A model generated the notes under the pieces. That model was not told where the DNA came from. It saw nothing but the letters and a program-made list of their open reading frames with translations, and did no database searches. From the NCBI RefSeq assembly GCF_003325755.1, contig NZ_QORI02000037.1, positions 2 to 20,228 on the forward strand: a DNA stretch of 20,227 nt, given 5' to 3'. Positions within the stretch are counted from its first letter, which is position 1. Each line of letters opens with the position of its first letter. Positions 10,351 through 19,753 of this stretch are shown in pieces. The stretch comes from Pseudomonas sp. SST3. GTDB taxonomy: Bacteria; Pseudomonadota; Gammaproteobacteria; Pseudomonadales; Pseudomonadaceae. Made by a program: the position numbers and the translations under genes.

Positions 10351-10943
10351 CAGCGCACGCCTCCGGTTTGCTTCAGAAAATTGGCGAACAGCTCGTGTCC
10401 CTGCTCGGTCAGGATGGATTCGGGGTGAAACTGCACCCCCTCGACATTCAGCGTCTTGTGCCGCAGCCCCATGATCTCGTCGACGCTACCGTCGTCCAGC
10501 CGCGTCCAGGCCGTGATTTCCAGGCAGTCGGGCAGCGTTTCACGCTTGACCACCAGCGAGTGATAACGGGTGACGGTGAGCGGATTGTTCAACCCGGCGA
10601 ACACGCCCGCATCCTGGTGAACCACCGGGCTGGTCTTGCCATGCATGACCTGCCGCGCACGCACCACATCGCCCCCGAAGGCCTGGCCGATGCTTTGGTG
10701 CCCGAGGCAGACCCCGAGAATTGGCAGCTTGCCGGCGAAATGACGAATCAGCTCCAGCGAGACGCCCGCCTCATTCGGCGTGCACGGGCCGGGGGAGACG
10801 ACGATGCGCTCGGGATCCAGGGCCTCGATCTCGGCGACGCTCAACTCGTCGTTGCGCACCACCTTGACGTCCGCACCAAGCTCGCCGAGGTACTGCACGA
10901 CGTTGTAGGTGAAGGAGTCGTAGTTATCCAGCATTAGCAGCAT
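10350..10943 (-). CDS. trpG: Anthranilate synthase component II (glutamine amidotransferase)
   Basis: Class I glutamine amidotransferase that supplies ammonia to TrpE for anthranilate synthesis. 197 residues. Catalytic Cys79 lies in [13 protein letters not shown], and His173 and Glu175 lie in VQFHPES. The start has AGGAGA about 8 bp upstream, located inside the trpE 3' end. It begins 2 nt after the trpE stop, so the two subunits of the enzyme are made from adjacent frames. A longer reading frame upstream is a shadow of trpE. It could also serve folate synthesis (as PabA does), but the trp context argues for TrpG. Confidence 0.97.
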   Translation of the reverse strand: MLLMLDNYDSFTYNVVQYLGELGADVKVVRNDELSVAEIEALDPERIVVSPGPCTPNEAGVSLELIRHFAGKLPILGVCLGHQSIGQAFGGDVVRARQVMHGKTSPVVHQDAGVFAGLNNPLTVTRYHSLVVKRETLPDCLEITAWTRLDDGSVDEIMGLRHKTLNVEGVQFHPESILTEQGHELFANFLKQTGGVR

Positions 10944-10945
10944 GA

Positions 10946-12430
10946 TCAGTTCTCCTGCTGGTCGCGTTCGGCCAGGGCCACCGCGCGGAACATGGCGCGG
11001 CGCTTGTTGAGCGTTTCTTCCCACTCCAGCGCGGGTTGCGAGTCGGCAACGATGCCGGCACCGGCCTGCACGTGCAGCTCGCCGTCCTTGATCACCGCGG
11101 TACGGATGGCGATCGCGGTGTCCATGTTGCCGTTCCAGGCCAGGTAGCCGACCGCACCGCCATAGACGCCGCGCTTGACCGGCTCCAGCTCGTCGATGAT
11201 TTCCATGGCGCGGATCTTCGGCGCGCCGGACAAGGTGCCCGCCGGCAGGATCGCACGCAGCGCATCCATGGCCGTCAACGGCGCCTTGAGTTGGCCGGTG
11301 ACGTTGGAAACGATGTGCATGACGTTCGAGTAGCGCTCGATGACCATCTTTTCGGTGAGCCGTACCGAGCCGTTCTCGGCCACCCGACCGACATCGTTGC
11401 GCCCCAGGTCGATCAGCATCAGGTGCTCGGCCAGCTCCTTGGCGTCGCTGAGCAGATCCTGCTCCAGCGCCAGATCGGCCTCCTCGCTGGCGCCGCGTGG
11501 ACGGGTGCCGGCGATCGGCCGGACCGTGACCAGGCCTTCCTCGACACGCACCAGCACTTCCGGCGACGAGCCCACCACGTGGAAGTCGCCAAAGTTGAAG
11601 AAGTACATATAGGGCGTCGGATTGAAGCAGCGCAGCGCGCGATAGAGATCGATCGGCGCCGCCTTGAAGGGGATCGACATGCGCTGGGAAATCACCACCT
11701 GCATGCAATCGCCCGCGAGGATGTAGTCCTTGATGCGGTTGACCGCCTGCTCGTAGTCCTCGCGACTGAAACTGGAGCGGAAGGTCGGCTCGGCGCCGCC
11801 GCCCTTTTCAAAATCCAACCCCAGGCGCGGCCTGATCGACTGACGCAGCTTCTCGCGAAGCGCTTGCAGTTTCGCCTGCCCCGTCTCGTAGGCGTCGGGC
11901 TGCTCCGGATCGACCAGCACGATGCAGTGCAGCTTGCCGGCCAGGTTGTCGAACACAACCACAGCATCGGAGACCATCAGCAGGATATCCGGCGTGCCCA
12001 GCGGATCGGGATTGGGGCAGTTCGCCAGCTTGCGCTCGACATAGCGGACGCTGTCGTATCCGAAATAGCCCACCAAACCACCGTTGAACCGCGGCAGCCC
12101 TTCGACCGGCGCGACGCGGTAGCGCTGCTGGAACGCCTCGACGAAGGCCAGCGGATCCTCGACCTGGCAGGCCTCGGTCTCGACGCCATCGGTGGTCACG
12201 CTGATGCGATGGCCATGCACGCGCAGCACGGTGCGGCACGGCAGGCCGATGATCGAATAGCGGCCCCACTTCTCGCCGCCCTGTACGGACTCCAGCAGAT
12301 AGGAATTCGGGGCGTCTGCGAGCTTGAGATAAAGCGTGAGCGGTGTATCGAAGTCGGCGAGGGTTTCGAACGACAGAGGGATGCGGTTGTGGCCTTCGGC
12401 GGCCAAGCACAGGAATTCTTCGCGGGTCAT
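10946..12430 (-). CDS. trpE: Anthranilate synthase component I
   Basis: Converts chorismate to anthranilate with ammonia from TrpG; the feedback-inhibited first step. 494 residues. The tryptophan-binding motif LLES is at residues 45-48. The catalytic half shows [30 protein letters not shown] and [15 protein letters not shown]. The start at 12430 has ACGAGG 5 bp upstream and begins with the family-typical [10 protein letters not shown]. Extension of the frame to 12754 would run through the leader peptide region and into gph and is rejected. It is preceded by a 178-bp gap holding a candidate attenuator leader. Confidence 0.98.
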   Translation of the reverse strand: MTREEFLCLAAEGHNRIPLSFETLADFDTPLTLYLKLADAPNSYLLESVQGGEKWGRYSIIGLPCRTVLRVHGHRISVTTDGVETEACQVEDPLAFVEAFQQRYRVAPVEGLPRFNGGLVGYFGYDSVRYVERKLANCPNPDPLGTPDILLMVSDAVVVFDNLAGKLHCIVLVDPEQPDAYETGQAKLQALREKLRQSIRPRLGLDFEKGGGAEPTFRSSFSREDYEQAVNRIKDYILAGDCMQVVISQRMSIPFKAAPIDLYRALRCFNPTPYMYFFNFGDFHVVGSSPEVLVRVEEGLVTVRPIAGTRPRGASEEADLALEQDLLSDAKELAEHLMLIDLGRNDVGRVAENGSVRLTEKMVIERYSNVMHIVSNVTGQLKAPLTAMDALRAILPAGTLSGAPKIRAMEIIDELEPVKRGVYGGAVGYLAWNGNMDTAIAIRTAVIKDGELHVQAGAGIVADSQPALEWEETLNKRRAMFRAVALAERDQQEN

Positions 12431-12476
12431 GTCAGCCTCGTGGTCGGCGGAGCTACTTGGGTCGATTGCAAACGTA

Positions 12477-12489
12477 CCGGCCGAGCCGG
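12477..12489 (-). promoter_or_regulatory. Candidate attenuator hairpin ahead of trpE
   Basis: On the minus strand CCGGC-TCG-GCCGG forms a perfect 5-bp hairpin 10 nt after the trpL stop and 46 nt ahead of the trpE start. It is followed by TACGTTTGC, a weak T stretch. A second hairpin (GGCGC/GCGCC, 12502-12515) covers the second Trp codon. The positions fit a terminator and a pause hairpin of an attenuator, but I could not fix the antiterminator pairing by eye. Confidence 0.45.
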
Positions 12490-12498
12490 CAGAAGATG

Positions 12499-12543
12499 TC
12501 AGGCGCGCCAGCGCCAACGGGCCAGGGCCTTGATGACATTCAT
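12499..12543 (-). CDS. trpL: trp leader peptide (14 codons, two Trp codons)
   Basis: Short reading frame [14 protein letters not shown] in the gap between gph and trpE, with Trp at codons 10 and 12 and a TGA stop. It lies in a different frame from trpE and ends 68 nt ahead of it. Trp-rich peptides at this place are the hallmark of ribosome-mediated attenuation; attenuation of trpE is known in Pseudomonas putida. The start is the middle of three overlapping ATGs, and the ribosome binding site is weak. The peptide itself would have no function beyond sensing charged tRNA-Trp. The two UGG codons in three positions inside a 14-codon frame make chance unlikely, but expression is not shown. Confidence 0.75.
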   Translation of the reverse strand: MNVIKALARWRWRA

Positions 12544-12608
12544 CCATTGTTTGCGGGTGACCACCACGATCTGATCTCGTCTGCGGGGTGTGCGGAACAG
12601 AAGCCACA

Positions 12609-13310
12609 CTAGCGCAGCCCCGAGACCGAAGCAACCAGCTCGCGCAGGTCATCGAGTACCAGCGCCGGCTCTTCGTTAGCGATGGGTTCGCCGTGGTTGT
12701 AGCCATAACTGAGCGCGACACAGGGAACGGCCGCCGCTTTCGCCGCATGCACATCGTTGCGCGAGTCGCCGACGAACAGCGAAGCGCCGGGCTCGACGCC
12801 GGCCTGGCTCATGACCCACAGCAACGCTGCCGGGTCAGGCTTTTGTTGGGGCAAGGTATCGCCACCGACCAGCCACTGAAAGTAACCGGCTAGCCCCTTC
12901 TCTTGGAGCAGCGGCTCGATGAACTGCGCCGGCTTATTGGTGATGATCGCCAGCTTCACATCGCGCTCGCAAAGCCAATTCAGACATTCACGGACACCCG
13001 GATAGACAGCGGTCAGTTCGTGGCCGCCAGAATAGGCCTGCATGAACAGCGCCAGCGCCTCGTCGGTCAGCTCGTCCGCCACGTCTTCGTGTTGCAGCTG
13101 GCCGGCCAGAGCCCGGCGCACCAGCACCCGCGAACCGTTGCCGACCCAGTCGCGCACGCGTGCGATCCCCGCGGGCTCGCGGCCCAGCAGCATCAGCATC
13201 TTGTCCACCGCGGCAGCCAGGTCCGGCACCGAATCCATCAGGGTGCCGTCCAGGTCGAACATCACCAGCCGTGGCAGCTTACCGTCGAAAAGCTGTTCCA
13301 GACGGGTCAT
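12609..13310 (-). CDS. gph: Phosphoglycolate phosphatase
   Basis: HAD-superfamily phosphatase that removes phosphate from 2-phosphoglycolate, a product of DNA repair and oxidative damage. 233 residues. HAD motif I is [10 protein letters not shown] (nucleophile Asp19, acid Asp21). Motif II is IITNKP. Motifs III and IV appear in QQKPDPAAL and FVGDSRNDV. Its start overlaps the rpe stop by 4 bp (ATGA). The rpe-gph-trpE order is the standard one in many gamma-proteobacteria. Other HAD substrates are possible, though this position strongly favours Gph. Confidence 0.94.
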   Translation of the reverse strand: MTRLEQLFDGKLPRLVMFDLDGTLMDSVPDLAAAVDKMLMLLGREPAGIARVRDWVGNGSRVLVRRALAGQLQHEDVADELTDEALALFMQAYSGGHELTAVYPGVRECLNWLCERDVKLAIITNKPAQFIEPLLQEKGLAGYFQWLVGGDTLPQQKPDPAALLWVMSQAGVEPGASLFVGDSRNDVHAAKAAAVPCVALSYGYNHGEPIANEEPALVLDDLRELVASVSGLR

Positions 13311-13981
13311 GGCCGCGCCAGCGCCAGTTCGGCGCGCATATGGTCGATCACGGCCTTGTAATCCGGCTGATTGAAAATGGCCGAGCCGGCAACGAAGGTG
13401 TCGGCACCTGCGGCGGCGATCTCGCGGATGTTCTTCGGATTAACACCGCCGTCGATCTCCAGGCGGATCTCGCGGCCGCTGGCATCGATCAGTGCACGTG
13501 CTTCGCGCAACTTGTCCAGCGTGTTGGGGATGAACTTCTGCCCGCCGAAACCTGGGTTGACGCTCATCAGCAGGACCATATCAATTTTGTCCATCACGTA
13601 CTTGAGCACATCGAGCGGTGTGGCCGGGTTGAACACCAGCCCGGCCTTGGCGCCGCCGTCCTTGATCAGCTGCAGTGATCGATCGATGTGATCCGAAGCC
13701 TCCGGGTGAAAGGTGATGTAGCTGGCACCGGCCTCGAGAAAATCGCCGATCATGCGATCCACCGGGCGGACCATCAAGTGCACATCGATGGGCGCGGTGA
13801 CGCCGTGCTTGCGCAGCGCCGAGCAGACCATCGGGCCGATGGTCAGGTTGGGGACGTAGTGATTGTCCATCACATCGAAATGAACGATGTCTGCGCCAGC
13901 GGCGAGCACGTTGTCCACTTCCTCACCCAGGCGGGCGAAGTTGGCGGAGAGGATGGAGGGAGCGATGGCGAACGGCTGCAT
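13307..13981 (-). CDS. rpe: Ribulose-phosphate 3-epimerase
   Basis: Interconverts ribulose-5-phosphate and xylulose-5-phosphate in the pentose phosphate pathway. 224 residues, metal-dependent TIM barrel. Motifs seen are [46 protein letters not shown] and LEIDGGVNP, which contain the His/Asp metal ligands. The start [13 protein letters not shown] at 13981 has GAGG upstream. A frame extension to 14104 is intergenic. Overlap with gph suggests co-translation. Confidence 0.97.
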   Translation of the reverse strand: MQPFAIAPSILSANFARLGEEVDNVLAAGADIVHFDVMDNHYVPNLTIGPMVCSALRKHGVTAPIDVHLMVRPVDRMIGDFLEAGASYITFHPEASDHIDRSLQLIKDGGAKAGLVFNPATPLDVLKYVMDKIDMVLLMSVNPGFGGQKFIPNTLDKLREARALIDASGREIRLEIDGGVNPKNIREIAAAGADTFVAGSAIFNQPDYKAVIDHMRAELALARP

Positions 13982-14036
13982 GACGACCTCGGGTAGCACG
14001 GCGGAATGCCGCGCATTGTACCCGAGGGCCGGAGTG

Positions 14037-14076
14037 GCGGCGCGCCTGACATCCGTTGTGGATGCCGACGCGCCGC
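14037..14076. terminator. Two-part hairpin between gabT and rpe, possible terminator
   Basis: GCGGCGCG (14037-14044) pairs with CGCGCCGC (14069-14076), and inside it CATCC pairs with GGATG around GTTGT. It starts 7 bp past the gabT stop. It lacks a T tract, so termination here would need Rho, or the element only partly separates gabT from rpe. Confidence 0.45.
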
Positions 14077-14082
14077 AGCGGG

Positions 14083-15363
14083 TCAGGTCAGCTCGTCGAA
14101 GCACTCGGCGATGATCGCCAGGCCGCGCTCGAGCAGCTCGTCCTCGGCGGTCAAAGGCACCAGCACGCGCAGCACGTTGTAGTAAGTACCGCAGGACAGC
14201 AGGATCAGGCCCTTGTCCCGGGCCTTGGCGACGATCTGCGAGGTCAGCGCCGCCGCAGGACGCGCACGGTCGCCGTCTTCGAACAACTCGATGGCGATCA
14301 TCGCGCCGAGCCCGCGCACCTCGCCGACTTCCTTGTGCCGCGCCTGGATGTCTTTGAGGCCAGTGGTGAGCTTCTCCGCCACCGCCTTGCAGCGGTCGAG
14401 CAGCTTCTCCTCCTCGAAAATCTCCATGACCGCCAGCGCCGCCGCACAGGACAGCGGGTTGCCGGCGTAGGTGCCGCCCAAGCCGCCCGGGGCGATGGCA
14501 TCCATGATCTCGGCCTTGCCGCAGACGCCCGCAATCGGGAAGCCACCGCCGACCGACTTGGCGAAGGTCGTGAGGTCAGCCACCACGCCCATTTGCTCCA
14601 TGGCGAAGAAGGTGCCGGTGCGCCCGGCACCGGTCTGCACTTCATCAGCGATCAGCAGAATGCCGTGCTGGTCGCAAAGCGCACGCAGGCGGACCATGAA
14701 CTCCTTCGGCGCGACATTGAAGCCGCCCTCGCCCTGCACCGGCTCGATGATGATTGCGGCGATGTCGCGTGGCTCGGCGTCGTTCTTGAAGATGCGCTCG
14801 ATGCTGGCGATTGACTCGTCAACGCTGACACCGTGGATCGCGCAGGGATACTGCGCGCGAAAGATGCCGCCCGGCATCAGGCCCATGCCGGCGGAGTACG
14901 GCGCGACCTTGCCGGTCAGCCCGAGGGTCATCATGGTGCGGCCATGGTAGGCGCCGGTGAATGCGATCACCCCGGCGCGACCGGTGGCGGCGCGGGCGAT
15001 CTTCACCGCGTTTTCCACCGCCTCGGAGCCGGTGGTGACCAATAGGGTCTTCTTGGCGAAATCACCGGGCACCCGGGCGTTGATCTTCTCGCACAGCTCA
15101 ACATAGGGCTCGTAGGCCAGTACCTGGAAGCAGGTATGGGTTAGCTTGTGCAGCTGCTCTTCCACTGCCTTGATGATCTTGGGGTGCAGGTGGCCAGTAT
15201 TCAGCACGGCGATGCCACCGGCGAAATCGATGAACTCGCGACCCTCCACGTCGACCACGCTGCTGTTTTTCGCGTGATCGGCAAAAATCGGATGGATCTG
15301 GCCGACGCCACGGGGAACGGCGGCGACACGGCGTTGCATCAGGGATTCGTTGGTCTTGCTCAT
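14083..15363 (-). CDS. gabT: 4-aminobutyrate--2-oxoglutarate aminotransferase
   Basis: PLP-dependent class III aminotransferase that moves the amino group of GABA to 2-oxoglutarate, giving succinate semialdehyde. 426 residues. The PLP lysine is Lys269 in [16 protein letters not shown], with Asp240 in [15 protein letters not shown] and the [12 protein letters not shown] phosphate-binding loop. A GAGGAG ribosome binding site precedes the start. The usual partner gabD (succinate semialdehyde dehydrogenase) is not next to it, and its place between rpe and the DUF3530 gene differs from P. aeruginosa, where gabDT is elsewhere. Related omega-transaminases (for example 5-aminovalerate) are possible substrates. 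Confidence 0.92.
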   Translation of the reverse strand: MSKTNESLMQRRVAAVPRGVGQIHPIFADHAKNSSVVDVEGREFIDFAGGIAVLNTGHLHPKIIKAVEEQLHKLTHTCFQVLAYEPYVELCEKINARVPGDFAKKTLLVTTGSEAVENAVKIARAATGRAGVIAFTGAYHGRTMMTLGLTGKVAPYSAGMGLMPGGIFRAQYPCAIHGVSVDESIASIERIFKNDAEPRDIAAIIIEPVQGEGGFNVAPKEFMVRLRALCDQHGILLIADEVQTGAGRTGTFFAMEQMGVVADLTTFAKSVGGGFPIAGVCGKAEIMDAIAPGGLGGTYAGNPLSCAAALAVMEIFEEEKLLDRCKAVAEKLTTGLKDIQARHKEVGEVRGLGAMIAIELFEDGDRARPAAALTSQIVAKARDKGLILLSCGTYYNVLRVLVPLTAEDELLERGLAIIAECFDELT

Positions 15364-15422
15364 AAGCTCCTCGGTAGCCGCTCATCGTCGGCACGGGTCG
15401 GAAGGAACACCCGGGCGCGGGT

Positions 15423-15450
15423 CCGGCAGCATACGATGATCGACTGCCGG
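15423..15450. repeat. Dyad CCGGCAG-N14-CTGCCGG upstream of gabT
   Basis: Perfect 7-bp inverted repeat with a 14-base spacer, 60 bp ahead of the gabT start codon and directly next to a smaller hairpin at 15409-15422. It could be an operator for a dimeric regulator or structure in the gabT leader. Confidence 0.5.
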
Positions 15451-15591
15451 GCCATCCGGGCGTTCGGATTACAGTAGAACGCTGTTCGCTATATTGCACG
15501 CCAAACTCGCCTTCGATCACGCTTTCTCGGCATGCATTGGTTGTACTGACTGCGCGCAGCTGACCGGGGAGGTTCCGCATAACCGGTTCGA

Positions 15592-15615
15592 GATCGCGCT
15601 GATACAGCGCTGATC
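15592..15615. repeat. Long hairpin upstream of the DUF3530 gene
   Basis: GATC-GCGCTG-ATA-CAGCGC-(T)-GATC: a 10-bp stem with a three-base loop and one bulged T. No T run follows. It lies 139 bp ahead of the DUF3530 start. Confidence 0.55.
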
Positions 15616-15753
15616 GTCATACACTCATCCGGCGATAACCTTCGACAAAATAGGCCTCACGTATTTGCGGCATGGCGAGATCGGCTAATGGCATCTTCCC
15701 GCAGACAACGACGCCACTTCAGTTAGTTGCGGTAGATAACCAGGGAGACATGA

Positions 15754-16767
15754 ATGCCTCGTTTGCTTGACCCGTTTAGGTTGCTTGCACTGTTGTCGTT
15801 GATCACGATGGCGACCTCCAGCAATGCCGAGACTGGCTCCTCTACAGCAGACGCGGGAGGAGCCCCAGCATCCGCTTCGCTCCAGCGCGCGCCGTTGCGA
15901 TCGCGCAGCGATATCATGACCTCCGACCTCCTGCGCCAACTTCCCGATAAGGAATTCATCAGCCTCAAAGCAGGCACCGACGATTTTGCTGCTCTCTGGC
16001 GTCCCGCCAATGTCGGCGAACCCAGAGGGGTGATCATCCTGCTACCCGGCGAGGGAGAAAGCGCCGACTGGCCGCGCGGCATCGGCCCGCTGCGCCGCGG
16101 CCTGCCCGACCACGGCTGGCATACGCTAAGCTTGAGCCTGCCGGATTGGCCCGGCCCTGCGCTGCCAGCGGTCGCGAACACCTCAGAAGGCGCAGCTGAG
16201 CCGCCGGTCGAAGACCCTGCAGCGGAGACCGAACAGTTTGCCGAAAATCCGGTGCCAAGCGAGGCTGGCTACCTGCCTGAAGAAACCGCAGCGATACCAA
16301 GCGAACTGGTTAGTGACGATACCAAAACGGAGGAAACCGTCGCTCCAGCTGCACCCCATGCCGATCAGATCACCGAGCGCATCGAGGCGGCGCTGGCGTT
16401 TGCTTGCAGCAAGCAGCCGGCGGCGATCGTCTTCCTCGGACAGGGCACCGGTGGTTACTGGGCGGCGCGCTATCTGCAGCAACGGGCACCCGGCGATGTC
16501 AGGCAACTGGTGGTAGTCCGGCCACGCCAGCCGGAAGGCCAGGACGAACCGTTGGAGCAGCTGATCCCGGCACTGAAACTGGCCACTGGTGATTTCTACT
16601 ACAAGCACGGACGCGGCGATCTGGCAGCGGCCCGCGAGCGGCTGAATGCAAGCCGTAGGATGCAGCACCCAGCGTATCGTCAGGTGGGATTGCCGAAGCC
16701 GACCGGCGACCGCCATGCGGACCAGAAGCAGCTTGTGCGCCGGGTCCGTGGCTGGCTGGCTGGATAA
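15754..16767 (+). CDS. DUF3530 family protein, predicted exported alpha/beta-hydrolase-like
   Basis: 337 residues. An N-terminal signal peptide is likely (hydrophobic LLALLSLITMATSSNA, cleavage near residue 25), so it should be periplasmic. The first strand region GVIILLPGEGESADWPRGI resembles an oxyanion-loop region. A long acidic, Pro/Ala/Glu-rich insert spans about residues 130-205. VFLGQGTGGYWAARYL occupies the nucleophile elbow but has Gly where hydrolases have Ser. The family has no established function. Start codons ATGAATG overlap; the second is used because GGGAG is 6 bp upstream and the first gives a six-codon frame. It converges on djlA. Confidence 0.85.
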   Translation: MPRLLDPFRLLALLSLITMATSSNAETGSSTADAGGAPASASLQRAPLRSRSDIMTSDLLRQLPDKEFISLKAGTDDFAALWRPANVGEPRGVIILLPGEGESADWPRGIGPLRRGLPDHGWHTLSLSLPDWPGPALPAVANTSEGAAEPPVEDPAAETEQFAENPVPSEAGYLPEETAAIPSELVSDDTKTEETVAPAAPHADQITERIEAALAFACSKQPAAIVFLGQGTGGYWAARYLQQRAPGDVRQLVVVRPRQPEGQDEPLEQLIPALKLATGDFYYKHGRGDLAAARERLNASRRMQHPAYRQVGLPKPTGDRHADQKQLVRRVRGWLAG

Positions 16768-16811
16768 GCAGACGTAGGGGAGCCTGAGCCCTGGGCAGTA
16801 TCTGCGACGCG

Positions 16812-17582
16812 TTAGCGGAATCCTCGGCGCTCGCGGATCAGGACATAAGCATTGTGCAGCTCGCGGGTTCGCTCAGTCGCATCTCGAACCTGCTGCGCCG
16901 TCGCACCCGCGCCGGCCTGTTTGTCCGGGTGATGCTTGCTCAGCAACCTTCGGTAGGCACGCTTGATAGCCTGAGGCTCGCTGTCGGCGCGCACGCCGAG
17001 CAGCCGCAAGGCCTGCTCATAGGCACCACCGAGATTGCTCGGTGCGCCTTGGCGGCGCCCGCCGCTCGGGTCCAGCGCCGCGATGGCCGCCGAGTCCCAG
17101 CCCATCCACTTGCCCCAGAGCATCACCAGTTCGTGTTCGCGCGCGTCGATCTGCCCCTGCGCCCGAGCCATGCGCCAACACGCCTGAAGCACTGTCTTGG
17201 CCTCGCCGGGTCGCCCTTGCAGGCGCTGTAACAGGTCGCGAAGGCCATCGCCGCTGGATTTTCCCCGGTAGAAGGCCTCGATGGCGGTGCGCTGAGCGGT
17301 CGGATCCAGCTGCAGCCGCTGCATCTCTCTGCGCGCGGCCTGGATGTGCGCCTCGCTGATTCGCCCGCTGCTCTTAGCAAGGCGCCCCAGAAGAAAAAAC
17401 AGCAGCTCGTCGCCCTGCATCACGACCTTCCCGACGCCCATGCGCTCGCGCAGCCTGGCCCAGGAGTTGAGCCCGAAGCGACGGTCGAGCACCTGCCCGA
17501 GCAATGCGCCAAGCAGCGCCCCCGGAATACTCGCGATCAGCCAGCCGATCAGCGCCCCCAACAGCGTAATGGGCCAGAACAT
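16812..17582 (-). CDS. djlA: DnaJ-like membrane co-chaperone DjlA
   Basis: Membrane-anchored J-domain protein that stimulates DnaK ATPase activity. 256 residues. A glycine-rich N-terminal membrane segment is at about residues 5-32 (LLGALIGWLIASIPGALLGA). A TerB-like helical domain follows at about 55-165. The C-terminal J domain has the HPD motif in LLSKHHPDKQAG near residue 218. The layout and length match DjlA. Its start follows the murU stop with no gap, so amgK, murU and djlA form one transcript. In E. coli djlA neighbours lptD, which fits the expected lptD neighbourhood here. Confidence 0.92.
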   Translation of the reverse strand: MFWPITLLGALIGWLIASIPGALLGALLGQVLDRRFGLNSWARLRERMGVGKVVMQGDELLFFLLGRLAKSSGRISEAHIQAARREMQRLQLDPTAQRTAIEAFYRGKSSGDGLRDLLQRLQGRPGEAKTVLQACWRMARAQGQIDAREHELVMLWGKWMGWDSAAIAALDPSGGRRQGAPSNLGGAYEQALRLLGVRADSEPQAIKRAYRRLLSKHHPDKQAGAGATAQQVRDATERTRELHNAYVLIRERRGFR

Positions 17583-19273
<1,691 letters not shown>

Positions 19274-19336
19274 ATCAGTGCTCTCCGCGGCGCTAGCCGA
19301 TAGACGGGTCATGCTTTATTATCCAGCATCTTGTGC

Positions 19337-19353
19337 GACACGCGTAGCGTGTC
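19337..19353. repeat. Hairpin upstream of amgK
   Basis: GACACGC and GCGTGTC form a perfect 7-bp stem around GTA, 64 bp ahead of the amgK start. It is the first of three hairpins within 90 bp and could lie in the amgK leader or act as an operator. Confidence 0.5.
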
Positions 19354-19383
19354 TCCGGGTCCGAGGTGTCGTGTCATCTCGGC

Positions 19384-19422
19384 GGATTCCGCAAGGAATT
19401 CAATGCTCAGAATCTAATTCTG
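19384..19422. repeat. Two adjacent small hairpins in the amgK/small-gene intergenic region
   Basis: 19384-19401 is a 7-bp stem (one G-T pair) closed by a GCAA tetraloop of GNRA type. 19408-19422 is CAGAAT-CTA-ATTCTG, a perfect 6-bp stem. They lie between the divergent amgK and the 42-residue small gene. Confidence 0.45.
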
Positions 19423-19543
19423 GGAAACAAAACATACCCACGTGGCAGAGTCTGTAATGCTATGGGTCGCAGCGGCGACTGACTCAACCTAAGCTCATTG
19501 AGCGTCCGGAAGCATGAGCGGTCATCGTAGTTGATGATGGATG

Positions 19544-19562
19544 CCTACTTGTAGGAGGTCGA
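19544..19562 (+). promoter_or_regulatory. Strong ribosome binding site partly held in a small hairpin
   Basis: TAGGAGG (19552-19558) is close to a perfect Shine-Dalgarno sequence, 5 bp ahead of the ATG at 19564, and fixes that start. CCTAC (19544-19548) is complementary to GTAGG (19551-19555), so part of the site can be masked. Confidence 0.6.
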
Positions 19563-19563
19563 A

Positions 19564-19692
19564 ATGGATCAGCAAACGTCCGGTTTGATCATTCTTGCCC
19601 TGATTGTCGTTGTAATGGGTGGTACAGGCCTTTATGCCTTGCTGCCGGATATCAAGCGCGAGATGAACAGCTTTAGACAAAAGCACTTCTAG
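19564..19692 (+). CDS. Predicted small single-span membrane protein, 42 residues, function unknown
   Basis: A 42-residue frame starting MDQQTSGLIILALIVVVMGG. One hydrophobic helix spans about residues 7-29 (SGLIILALIVVVMGGTGLYALL). It is followed by a basic-acidic tail DIKREMNSFRQKHF, so an N-out, C-in inner-membrane protein is likely by charge. A near-perfect AGGAGG ribosome binding site supports the start. I do not recognise the family. It stands divergent from amgK, at a place where lptD is expected in relatives, and ends about 190 bp before a group II intron. A hairpin follows its stop at 19713-19738. Confidence 0.68.
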   Translation: MDQQTSGLIILALIVVVMGGTGLYALLPDIKREMNSFRQKHF

Positions 19693-19712
19693 CTTCGGCT
19701 TTAGTACCTATA

Positions 19713-19738
19713 CCCACGCGGGAAGAATCCCCGCTGGG
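19713..19738 (+). terminator. Candidate terminator of the small membrane protein gene
   Basis: CCCA-(C)-GCGGG pairs with CCCGC-TGGG around a seven-base loop, a 9-bp stem with one bulged C, 20 bp past the stop. Only a weak T-containing stretch (GTTCCTCC) follows. Confidence 0.45.
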
Positions 19739-19753
19739 GTTCCTCCTGCCTCA

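Larger units (their letters stand above)
15364..15753. other. Intergenic region between divergent gabT and DUF3530 gene
   Basis: 390 bp without a convincing gene. It carries four inverted repeats: ACCCG/CGGGT (15409-15422), CCGGCAG/CTGCCGG (15423-15450), GCGTTC/GAACGC (15460-15482) and a 10-bp stem at 15592-15615. It must contain the promoters of both flanking genes; no clear sigma-70 or sigma-54 boxes were found by eye. Confidence 0.7.

Noticed and set aside
11036..12574. 512-codon open frame on the plus strand opposite trpE
   Set aside because: It is exactly antisense to a certain gene, has no recognisable motif, and such frames are common in GC-rich DNA with G/C-biased third positions.
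12431..12754. Upstream extension of the trpE frame, including an ATG at 12547
   Set aside because: It overlaps the trp leader peptide and the 3' end of gph, and the start at 12430 has a better ribosome binding site and family-typical N-terminus.
14056..14814. 252-codon open frame opposite gabT, and similar frames opposite trpC, trpG, gph and rpe
   Set aside because: All are mirror frames of well-identified genes without own ribosome binding sites or motifs.
15675..15700. Possible sigma-54 promoter (TGGC ... GCA near 15689)
   Set aside because: The spacing between the GG and GC dinucleotides is one base short of the strict -24/-12 requirement.
19333..19340. Second GTGCGAC at 19333 as an alternative group II intron start
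   Set aside because: It is followed by amgK-proximal hairpins and a good small gene rather than domain I structure, and the exon-binding loops pair with the sequence before 19880 instead.
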